DNA of 64,000 nucleotides, taken from Heterobilharzia americana. Taxonomy: Eukaryota; Platyhelminthes; Trematoda; Strigeidida; Schistosomatidae. Under the pieces are notes generated by a model. That model made no database searches and was not told the DNA's origin. It saw only the letters and a program-made list of their open reading frames with translations. This document shows positions 32,759 to 43,800 of this stretch, piece after piece. Position 1 is the first letter of the stretch, and every line of letters starts with the position of its first letter. The stretch lies in contig OX104130.1 of NCBI GenBank assembly GCA_944470555.2, positions 77,381,160-77,445,159 on the forward strand, in the 5' to 3' direction. The position numbers and the translations under genes were made by a program.

Positions 32759-33400
32759 CCACGACATTACTTTCAGAAAATTTGATTTTGATAAAACCAA
32801 TTCCCTAGTAACATTATTACCGCTTTTTGTTGATTACCTTGTTGGAAACATGACCACACGATTTTGTCACTTTTCTACATACACAAAACAAAATCTTTTT
32901 TCCCTGGCACCATGGACTTCGGAATCCTTTATTTCCTAACAATATTCCAGGTAATACTATTTTGGTTGTTAATTTTTTTATCTCTGGATATATTATTACT
33001 TTGGTAAAGTTATTTTAGTGTTTTGACTGTCCTACACTCCATTTTTATATAAACACTCTTCCAATCAGTTTTTTTTCGTCCTGATAATAAATATCCTTAA
33101 CATCCCTTCTATATGTTGAATATCTTCAAAATTAATTTACCTTCCTCATAATATTTTATATTGAACACAGATATTCCCTCTTACATTTGTATCCTGGAGA
33201 GGGACTTATGTAGCATTTTATTTCACTGTATTGTATTTATATATGTAACAACTCATTAAACATTTTTTGTTTAGTTGTACTGAAAAAGACTTTTTGCTCG
33301 CTCGTTGACTAATACAACATCCTGATACATACTTCGTGTTAACTCCTGATATTTACACTATCTGACGCAGGTGGATCAGCAGTGTCGGGAATTATAAATA

Positions 33401-34792
33401 GGCGATAGTGTATCTGGACACGTATTTAAAATTTTGAGTCAGATTTCAGAGCTTGACAATATATTGCAAAGAGATGACTGAGAGATCAACTATTCCTAAG
33501 AGTTTTCACTATATCGTTCAGTCACGCATCATACAGGCAACTGTCAGCAGTGGTTCAGTTGAGCAGTGTGCTTTCTATCTAAAAGAATTAAAGACATAAC
33601 TACAGCTACGGGACCACAAAAACTGGCTACTGAATTCCCAGAAACTCAAGGATTCAGTTTCAAAAGCTCGCTAAATTGGTCAAGTGAGATTAACTGAATA
33701 GCCATACTTGAGTCTAGTATACACGTCTGAGGATCACAGAGTATTTTTATAACCCGAAGTGTCGGAGTTTTGGCTTACGAATCTTGTGATCCGACCCTTC
33801 TATTCGTCTTTAAAGACGGTGAAGCTTTATGATGTCGTTTGCTTCGTATCAGTGCAAATGAAAGATTAAGGCCTTGAATCCGACTGTAAAACTCTGGAAA
33901 TTGTGGAGATCGAAAGTACAAAGAATGTCATGTTATTCTTAGGAGAATAGTTTTCATGTCAATCAACGACAAACATACGTACTGGCATTGTTTTTGTCTC
34001 CAGATTGATACTCAAGGAACAACACGAAGGTTAAAGTTGAAGCGGAAAAATACTACAGCAGACTGATAAGCTGACTGCAAAAATAATCAGTCATCACCCA
34101 GTCCACTAAGACAATCTAATTTTCCAATAAATCCCTTGGCTTACTTGCATCTGAAGTTTGTGCTATTGGCTATGTTGAATGTTGATAAACATTTTGTTAT
34201 CATAATCATAAGTATAGGGAATATAGTTCAACCATCATTACCTCTTAGGGTTCAACTGTAGCCCACCTACTGAAGAAAGGAATTCTTTCATCTTCTGAGT
34301 GTTTTACTAGTTATAATGCTTGTCTTTCTTTTCTTCTGTATCTTTAGATTTCTCCTACATATGCTATCTGTTTATCTTAAGGACGTTTCAGCTTGCATTT
34401 TATACTATGCATCTGCTAAATTTCGTTTTCTAACGTCAGCATTCCCTGTAACTGTAAATCCTCTTCACGAATTCACTGTATCATAACACTTGAGACGGTA
34501 TATATTTTCAACATCACAGTCACTGCAACAAAAGTGAACTTTCGAATTCAACATTCCTTGCAAATTTATCAGGTTTGAGATATACTACTTTTACACAACA
34601 AGTAGCCGGCTAATTATTTAAAAATTTAGATGTGTTTGAGCACATTCATTGCGCTGTTTTTTTTGTCACGTCTGTGTTTCACATGAAACATCACTTAATT
34701 TTCAACTCTGCGAGCCAATGGATACAAATTTGTTGCAATAAAAATATTACCCATTAATTTTCAATGATGATATGACGTGTCAACCAAGAAAG
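33401..34792. other. Intergenic, nothing recognised
   Basis: No coding signal or repeat family I can name between the Gypsy element and the solo LTR. Confidence 0.45.
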
Positions 34793-34793
34793 A

Positions 34794-35145
34794 CATCTGT
34801 AGCGTCACACACTTCCCCAAAATCAATAGCCTAGGGTTTGACGACTTTCCACATTGATGCTGACCTTGATAGTTTAACTGGACTCGCTAAGCTGAAGGCA
34901 CCCGGTCAAGCATCCTCGCCATTTGGCACGCTGTCGTGTTACGTTGCACTGCTCGTATTCGACTCTCTAGCCAGTTAGTTGGAACGCATCGGTATTTTGG
35001 CATAACCATCCAAATATACTATTCCATCCGACTACGCTATCGTGTTCTTCCTTGGTCTCGTATTCGTGGGTATATAACAAGTCCGAATAATTAGTGATTG
35101 GTCTTTGCGCCTGTCAAGTTCGCGCCAGGACAAATCCTAAACATC
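34794..35145 (+). mobile_element. Solo LTR of the second Gypsy family, with target duplication
   Basis: 34798-35141 is a single LTR nearly identical to the LTRs at 58025-58366 and 61861-62204 (inverse orientation). It begins TGTAGCGTCACAC and ends CAAATCCTAAA. It is flanked by a perfect catc (34794-34797 and 35142-35145), which can also be read as 5-bp acatc with the LTR one base shorter. No internal sequence is present, so it arose by LTR-LTR recombination after insertion. Confidence 0.9.
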
Positions 35146-36139
35146 TAATTTCATAACTTTGATCTCAGTCATGAATATCTGTAATAGATTTGAGCTGAAA
35201 AAATAGTTGCACATGATGAAGAGTCATTCTATCTTCGCATCTTCTGCACTGGTCAGTTTCAAGCAAGCTCTCACTGCTATGATACCCTGCCACTGCTTTT
35301 GCCTTTGTGTAATGTGCTCAGCTCACCTTCATGTCTGGTTGTAACTTGTTGAATTCTTTTGATTTTCATCTGCTTGGTTACCAATGGGTAGCTTATGCTA
35401 CAAGATCTCATATGTTTGGTTCACTGAACAAAGAACCGGCCACATTCAACGGATAGTTACTATTTTATCACTTGGATTCATCTCTGACGAAGAAATCGAA
35501 CGTACCACACCACTAATTCGAAAACCAAAACACTCTTCTACATGCGTTTACATTTAGGATATCACAAATGAAAACGAAGTGAAACCACTCGCTTGCCCGT
35601 GAATTACAAGAAGTCTTCAACATCTGCTGTCTCCAGCGTTATCAACGAAAACCATTAGATCCAGAGAGTAAAATGTATTCTACTGTTACGATTTCATTTG
35701 AAATGCTACCAAATACATAGCGCTGACCTCTAAAGCTGTATGCTTGATTGTTCTCGGCACCAGAAAAGTATTAGAACAAGATTAAACAAATAAGCACCTA
35801 AAATAGTACACTTTCAACTAAATAATGCACTGTTACGTCAGTGAATAAATTCATTCTGTAATTTTTGTTATAACATGTAGATACCCGACCAAAGCTAGCC
35901 ACCATTCTGCGTCTACTTTGCACTGACAAACAGCTGCATATTTACAGCCTGCTGTGCAACGATTTGCTGACGGAAAAGTGAAAACGTTTTTCACTAAGAT
36001 AACCGCTTTACTTCAGGTTAACAAACTCAGCACTTTTCTGAGCGCTTTTGCCATCTAAAGTGTTTTCTTACTCGTTTTCTCTTATCAGTACATATATGTA
36101 AGTAAGGCACTGATCACTGGCACTTAGTATCATTATAAT
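35146..36139. other. Intergenic, nothing recognised
   Basis: No supported feature. Confidence 0.45.
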
Positions 36140-39100
36140 ATTGTTACTTGTCCCTTGGGTTCCTAGAGAAAAATAGGGCTTCAGCAGCACATCACAATTT
36201 CACCCTCTTCTCTGCAGTCTTTTTAACATGGCTCCATCACTGCTTATAAGCTTTAATTACTTCCTCACACGATCTCCACCACGTCACCCTCGGATCCCAG
36301 GCTCGTCGTTTCCCATGCAAGTTCCACCACACTGCCTGGCCTGGCGCGTGATATCTTCAAAAGGTCTTTTCAGCGTATGTCCAACCCAATCCATTTCCAC
36401 TGTCTTCTGCATATTTGTTGGGTACCAGGCTCCTGGTCGCTTCATTGCCAGAGCCAGTTCCTTGCCGCTTATTCTTTCTAGCCATCTTATCTTCAGTATC
36501 GAGTGAGCTGTTAATGTATGTCTTCAGTCTGTTGGAAATCCTTTCCGTAACGCGCCGAGTCTCTCAGCCATCAAATAGAAAGACTGACTTGACTGGCATT
36601 AGTGTCGAAAATCCAAATCTTGTCCCTTATGCTGAGTTCAGTACAGTCGAACGGAGTAGATTTCCACGCTGATTTCGGATTAATGAAGTTCCGTCTTGCT
36701 GTCTTTCCGATCCTGGCTTTGACGCCCTCACTTCTGCCTGTGCCACCTGTAGTTGAGACGAAACTGCTTGCTTAGGCGGATGAAAATGACAACTTCCTGT
36801 AGATTTCTCTCCTAGTTTGTGATTGGTTCTTGTTGTTGGTTGGGTATCTTCATTACCTCCGTTTTCTCTACGTTCATCCGAAAGAAGTCCCGTCCTCTCT
36901 ACTTCGCCTTGCCTCTTCTGTCAGCTTCTTGACTCTTGCCTTTAAATCTTCGAGTTCGAGCGACATTGAACACAGATCATAGGCAAAATCCAAGTCTTCC
37001 AAGGTCTTTTAATCCGTCAAACAGCATATGTCCATCTTCTCGCTCCTCGCAGTTTGCTGCATGATCCAATCCACCACAATCAGGACGATGATCGGTTATA
37101 GTAGGCCGTCTTGTCTCGGCCCTGTCTTCAGCTCACTTCAGAAGCATCACTGAGCTTTCCACTGTGGATCACATGGCATGTGGCATCCTCATATAGTTGT
37201 TGAACGAGGTTGATAAAGGTTTGTGGCACTAGGACCGTAGTGTTGAAGCAACTGCCAAATTACTTCTCGGTCGATGCTGTTAAAGGCCTCGTCAAAGTAA
37301 ATGAAGTTTAAGTTAAGATCCAGTTGACTGCTGTTTTATGCTCTGTTCTATGATGATGCGTAGTGTAGCGTTGCAGTCTGATCCGCACATGATTTGTCCT
37401 TTCTGGAGCCAGTCAGCTTCTTCCGATAGTAATTTTGAATCTGGCGCATCCTTCAGCCTCTCCAGGATGATGTAGCATAATATTTAGCTTGGAGTGGACA
37501 CCAGCATGGTTCCTCGACAGCTCCCAAAGAGGCTCAAATCGCCCTTCTTTTGGAGTTCGACAACGTGGCCCTTCTTCCAAACAACGGCCAGGTACTTTTC
37601 CTTCCTTCCTTGAAAACCTTCTGCAACAGTGATGCGAGAGTGTCGGCTGTCGTCTCTGCGCCCGTTTTCAGTGCTTCCAGAGGAATTCCATCTGGTCCCG
37701 CTGCTTTCCTGAATTTCAGCAACTTGACAGCGTTCAGGACTTCAGCTTTTGTAGGTTGGTTTGTGTTCACTGGTAGTTCTGTGACTGGGCTGCTGGTGGT
37801 ACTTCTGGACGAGTTACAGGTGGTGATCGTGGTCGATTCAAGAGTGGTTTGAAGTGGTCAGCCCATCGGTTTCTATGTTTCTCCTCTTTGCCGACTGAAT
37901 TTCCTTCACTGTCTTTTATTGGCTTCATCTGAGGCGATCTCTGCCCAGATTTTATTTTGGTTATTTGACATAGTACTGTCAGGTCTCTCCTACCAGCAGT
38001 CTGTTGTGCTTCACTCGCAAGTGTCTCATAGAAGTATCTTTTGTCCTTTTGCTCGCCCTTCTTCACTCCTTTGTCCAGTCTAGTGTTTTACAGGTTGTAC
38101 TCGGGTCCCTTTTCTGTCATTCATCTTTGCACTGGTTCATCTTCTGCTCCACCAAATTTCTTTCCCTGCTCTATCGGCTCCCATGTGTCCGTCGAGATCT
38201 ATTCCTTATCTTCTTTTTTCTTATTTCCTAATACGGTTATGCAGGCTTCTTTCCACATAGCTTTCGAAGAGTTACAGTGTTCCTCCATGCTGGTTCCTTC
38301 AGAGATGTTGCTTAATGTCTCCCATTTTGTCCTGATGACTGACTGAGGTGAAGGTGTCCCTTGTAGTTTCGTCCTTCAATTTCTGTTCTGAGTGCTGGAC
38401 TTGAACTGTGATCGTCTGTCACCTTCAACTTGATTTTGAGGGTTCCATGCACTAGATAGTGAGTAGTGTGAACTTATATCTGCTCCCCTTCCTGATCTAA
38501 TCTCATGTCCAGTCGGCTGCGTCTCAACTTTCTTGAGGTTGAGATGAGGTTGATCTGATTTTCAGTGTAGTGTGTCCCTCTGGTGAAACCTGTGTTGCCT
38601 TTTGGATATCCTTGTGCTTGAACACAGTGCCTCCAATCACTAACCGGTTGAATGCGCAGGACTCCGCAGGTAATTCTCCATCCTCGTTCATTTCACCAAG
38701 TGCCTCTCGAGTCACGATGACTTTTCTTCATGCGTTGTCCGCTCCTGGTTTGACACTCATATCACCCATTAGAATTTCGATGCTGCCATCTGGGGTGGGG
38801 TCCTGTTCTGTACTGGTTGCAGATGTCCATAGAATTCCTCCTCCTTTTCATCTTTATTATTTGCAATTGCATAGCTCAGCATTGTATGATTGTGACTTTC
38901 CTCCTTTTTGGTTTAAACCTTTCTGTTATGATCCTAGAGGAGATTGGTTCCCACTGCATGACAGCCTTCAATGCTACTGGGGACGTCATGAAAGTGACCC
39001 CAAAATCCAGTGCGCTTGTGGTTGTCGTCCGAGTGACAGCATCGGAGTGGATTATTGATTTCTCCCCAGTCAACAGCTTGGAGAGTCCACTTCCATTCCA

Positions 39101-39440
39101 TGTGCTTTTGAAGATTCCTACCACCTTTATGCAATATCTTCTCACCTCTTTAGCAATCTGGGCAGCTTCGCTGGGTTCACATATGGTGCGGACATTCCAT
39201 GTCACTGTTTTCTTTTCGCTTCCATCGACAGAAGACACATCGGTCAATCGGCTTCTCGAAGGCTTTCACCAACCGGCGTCATTTTGCCTCCCAGATTCCC
39301 AGCGAGGAATAAGTTTTATTTCTTATATTTTCTTTGTGCCTTGAGGTTTCTTTGGTGAGTGGATCGGTTTCCCAGGGCAGGGTTGCCAGCCTTACGCCCG
39401 ACCTTCCCTCTCTTCCGGGTTTTGGACTGGCTAGTAAACT
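36140..39440 (-). mobile_element. RTE-type LINE, almost full length, inactivated
   Basis: Reading on the minus strand: the start of the APE-type endonuclease (VTWNVRTICEPSEAAQIAKEV, 39200-39140, then ISSRIITERFKPKRRKVTIIQC at ~38940); a long linker (38066-37767 with ADHFKPLLNRPRSP); the RT entry motif (AVKLLKFRKAAGPDGIPLEAL, 37740-37680); damaged palm sequence at 37500-36900; the C-terminal domain with ETRRVTERISNRLKTYINS (about 36560-36500); and the 3' end with a tail at ~36140. Frames change at least five times. The RT motif AGPDGIPLE and the endonuclease WNVRT motif are the best evidence for clade and coverage. Confidence 0.85.
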
Positions 39441-40021
39441 AGGCGGGGCTGGTTAATTTGTACTGATGTTGAATAATTCCTGTAGGACTGATCAAGTTTT
39501 ATGTAACAGAATCAGCACCACCCTGTCAAAATTTCTGATCTCGATTTTCAATGTCTTCAGTCCCGAGAGTAGTATCAATTTCAGTTCCAGTTGGTTGCTT
39601 CAACAGATGTGAACCAGTCTTCTTTTGCTTACCCCCAAGTTTTCAGACCTGTTAAGTTGATCATGTTGGCTCTATTTTTCTTCAGCAATCTGAACATGGT
39701 TCCAAGTCAGATCTCTGTTTTCCAGGTGGTTGTCATCATACATCTTCCTGCGTTCTAACGTCACAGATTATTAGCCTGGTTGGCCTTCATCGGAATCTAA
39801 TTCATCCTTGAACGAATTATTTCACAAGAATCCAAGCCTAACTTGGCCACTGCTAGTGTTCAGGAAAACACTTTCCGAACGGTTTCTGACATAGATGCTG
39901 GAGCCAACTAGTAGAGCCATAGTTAGAAAGCCCACAGTTAACGTATAACAGACAGACAGGAGGCGTTTGGAAGTTTCGGAAAGTTCATCAGAGTGACAAT
40001 AAGGCCATACAAAAGCTATCA
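39441..40021. other. Unassigned sequence between the RTE LINE and the BEL element
   Basis: About 580 bases. The first part may be the 5' UTR of the RTE element. I recognise nothing else. The last five bases, cagat (40022-40026), are the BEL target duplication. Confidence 0.4.
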
Positions 40022-40026
40022 CAGAT

Positions 40027-40775
40027 TGTAAAGGAAAACTGATCTGAAAATCCCTCCCGATCACCCTTATTTGATTGTATTGACATTTATTTTAACATTT
40101 TTACCCTCGTTATGGATGGTGTACCTTTGACCCTCGCCGGTGTAATGTTATTTGCTTGTTTAACTGTCTTATTTGACTTTACACTCGGTATTTGCCTTTG
40201 TATGTTTGAGACTTATTATGAGTGTTTCACTTTCCTATTATGTGACGCTGGACTGTTGATAAGGTGATGTTGTTTTACTGCGCACGACATTTTGTTTTGG
40301 TTCAACTTACGGTTGTGCAGTGATTTGACTGTTTGTCTTTTGACTGTCTACTGGGAACGTTTGTTTGTTGATTTGATTCCTGTAGGCAGAGTTTTGATCC
40401 CTTTTGCCGGGAATATTCCTATTGACCGACAGGTATTTAACAGTTGTATTTTTTAACCAGTTTTTACCGTGTAGTACGTATTTGTACCCGAGAACGTTTT
40501 GGACTGTATAGTTACCCAACGGCACTGTTGAGGTATTTTTGTAATTTGACATAACTTATTGTTGCTTTGATAGTACCACAGATTTTGTTACGAATCTACT
40601 ATTGAATTACTACAAACCGTGTTTTGATATTTCGATCCAACCTTTGACTGTGCGTCACTCGCGGAAGTTAGGAAGCTATACAGTAGAACGCAGGAACTAG
40701 TCAGATTCACGTCAGTTGGCACCGCCTAGCTATTTCCCGCGTTCAGGCCAAGATTATTGGATTCTGGCCGCTACA
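40027..40775 (+). repeat. BEL/Pao 5' LTR
   Basis: Begins TGTAAAGG and ends CGCTACA, in the canonical TG…CA form. The minus-strand open frame inside it is repeated identically in the 3' LTR and is not a gene. I could not identify a clear primer-binding site right after it. Confidence 0.93.
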
Positions 40776-40852
40776 GTACTCAACAACCCGTCACTGCTGT
40801 ACCTGGCAATCGCAAGGTGTTCCTTGAGTCAATTCCGGACGGGGAAGGTGAC

Positions 40853-43800
40853 ATGTCCATGGATCCAACCTCAGATACCAAGCAAGTCCCTCTTGATGTT
40901 ATTTCATGCCGTGGCTCTGATAATGGTACAGTTATTGACTATAGTAAGACTAGTCCTTGTAGGACCTCTGCTCAGTTGAAGGTACGACAGTTGGATGAAA
41001 GGCAAGAGTTGGAACTTCGTGAATTCAAGGCTAAACAAAGACAGGAAAGGTTGCGTCTGCATAAAGAACTCAACTTAGATGTGAATGGGGGTTTAGGTGA
41101 TACCTTTTCCTTGGATGATGATATAAAGTGTCACAAATCAGTTTGTCTTGGCATTGACCCTCATAGCAGTTCTGATCGTGAAACGACTAGCCAGGCGAGC
41201 AGCGCAGAAAACAAAGGGGTTGCCGCTACGTTGCCTTGTGTCAGTGTTGGCCATGAGTTACCGAAAGTAGAATTAAGCAGCTTTGACGGACATCCAGCCA
41301 AATATTGGAAGTTTATGAGGCAGTTTGAGCTCTACGTTGTCTCTAAGGTTGATGATGATGGACAGAGGCTGTTATACTTGTTACATTACTGTAAAGGTAA
41401 GGCCAGGGAGGCTATAGAGGAATGCATTATGTTACCACCATCTGCTGGTTATCGTAGGGCTCGGGATATACTCAGACGTTTGTTTGGAAGGACTCATGAA
41501 GTCAGCCGGGCCTTACTACAGGATCTGATGGAATGCTCGAACATAGAACAAAACGATGCTGAGGCAATGTCGAGGTTAGCTATAAAAATGGAAAACTGCG
41601 CTATAGCCCTAGAGCAAATGGACTATACTGCGGACCTTAACTCCTTGAGAACTTTAGAAGGTATAGTAAAGAAATTGCCCCGTGTGTTACAGATGAAATG
41701 GGCGGAGACTGTCGAAAAGCTAACTGAAACCGAACGAGAACCTACCTTCGCAGAGTTAACGCAGTTTGTGTCAGCACGTGCGAGCATTTTGCTAAGTAGG
41801 TTTGGACAGCTGGCAACAAGCAGTCGACGACCAGATAGTAAAATAGCATGTTCCACGCAGCAGCTAGTACCCGTTGGGGGAGTCCTGAAACCTTCATGTA
41901 TATTTTGTGGAGGGAACCATGTAGTCACAAAATGTACCACATTTCTGTCGTTACCGGTGGATGAGAGATGGTCGAAGGCTAAAGAAACAGGTTGTTGTTT
42001 TTCATGTCTTAAAAGGGGCCACAGGTCCGTAGAATGTAAAATTCACAGGGTGTGCAGTGTAGAAGGTTGTAAAGCATACCATCACCCTCTGTTACACAAG
42101 AAGACCCACCACGCCGTAGGCGAACAACCGGAGAAAGGTAGTTGTGGATGCACTGAGTCTCTCAGAGAAAGCGTGTGTTTGGGCCTACTCCCGGTACGTG
42201 TAAAGCACGGTAATAAAGAGGTTTACGGTTATGCTATCTTGGACAATGGCTCTGATACAACTTTGATCACGAAAAATGTTTTGCAACTTCTAGGATTGTC
42301 GACTGACGGCACAAAGACTATCATCAAAACTGTTAGTGGAAGTAGATTGGCGGACTCAGTCAGCAAGCCTTTCGAAGTTTATTCACTAGACGGAAACGAA
42401 TGCATACTTATAGATCGAGCAGTTGTGGCAAGAGATCTCCCAGTACGGAGACCTAAAGGGTCGATGCGAGAAAGTATTAAAAGGTGGCCGCATCTGACTG
42501 ACGTACCCTGGACAGAGGTGGAAGACGGGGAGGTATTGCTGCTCATCGGTTGCGATGTACCTGAGGCTCACTGGGTTCTAGATCAGAAGTTAGGGGGCAG
42601 AAAGAGCCCATATGCTGTGAGATCATTGTTGGGCTGGGTCGTGTTCGGTCCGACAAGCTTTCGTGAGCACAGGGAGAGGGTTGTGAATTGTACGTCTCGG
42701 TCAGATCTATTAGTCGATCAATGGAAGAAAATTTACGATTATGAGTTCAGCGATTTGTACTCGGGAGATAAGTCGTTATCTCTCGATGACCTAGCCGCTG
42801 TAAACATAGTGCAGCGAGGTACTTATTGGGATAATGGACATTTCGTTGTCCCCTTGCCCTGGAAAATGGAGTCCAAGAGAGTATACGGTGGATGCGAAGT
42901 AGCCAGGCGACGTTTGGAGAGTTTGAAACGCAGACTAATATCCTCTGAAAGCCTTCGCGAAAGCTACACTAGCGCCATGGAAGAGACCATCAGAAAGGGA
43001 TATGCAGCAGTAGCTCCTGAGCCCCAGCTTGATCCTAGCTACCGCCCACGATGGTATTTGCCGCATCATGCCGTATTTAACCCCAAGAAACCGGGGAAGG
43101 TAAGAGTTGTGCTGGACTGCGCTGCCAAACTGTCCGGAACTTCTTTAAATGACTTCCTGTATCAGGGACCAGACACGACAGCGAACTTGGTTGGAATATT
43201 ATTGCGTTTTCGCAAAGAACTGATTGCCCTGACGTCCGATGTGGAAGAAATGTTTATGCAGGTGAAAGTCCCAGAGTTTGACCGAGGTGCTCTGCGGTTC
43301 CTATGGTGGCCTCAGGGTGATTTCTCGAAGGAACCTATTGAATATCAAATGACGTCACACCCATTCGGTGCAGTGTCCTCACCGTTTTGTGCGTATTTTG
43401 CAATGGCCAAGACTGCCGAGACGTATGCCAACGATTATGATAGTTATGTGGTGGAAGCAGTGAAGCATAACTTTTATGTTGATGATTGCCTAGTGTCCTT
43501 TGCAAGCCCAGGTGAGGCAAAAACGTTCGTAAAACAGTCCACTGAGTTGTTGTTACGTGGTGGCTTTAAATTGAAGAAGTGGGTGACTAATTCAGAGGCA
43601 GTGAGAGTAGTTCTTCCTGGTCTGAGCCACACAGAGAACTCAGTCGACTTACGTGTTAGTCAAGGCTCAATCCACAGGGCCCTAGGTTTGGAATGGGACA
43701 CCATGCATGATGTTTTTAAGTTCCGATTTGAACCCGTCGAAAAACCCTTCACGAAGAGAGGACTACTATCCACCGTCTCAGCTCTTTTTGACCCACTAGG

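Larger units (their letters stand above)
29440..33400 (+). mobile_element. Gypsy-type LTR retrotransposon, decayed
   Basis: Order on the plus strand: a partial LTR start (29452-29480) fused to the gag zinc-finger region, protease, RT, RNase H, integrase, a PPT-like ggagaggga (33196), then a 3' LTR starting TGTAGCATTTTATTTCACTG at ~33207. The 5' bases gcagcatgttatttcgctgtattg match the start of the 3' LTR, so most of the 5' LTR and gag were deleted in one event. I cannot fix the 3' LTR end; about 33360-33400 is a guess. It belongs to a different Gypsy family from the 58-62 kb element, since the LTRs differ. Confidence 0.85.

Noticed and set aside
40307..40552. 81-codon minus-strand frame, repeated identically at 46402-46647
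   Set aside because: It lies inside both BEL LTRs; the identity reflects LTR identity, not conservation of a gene.
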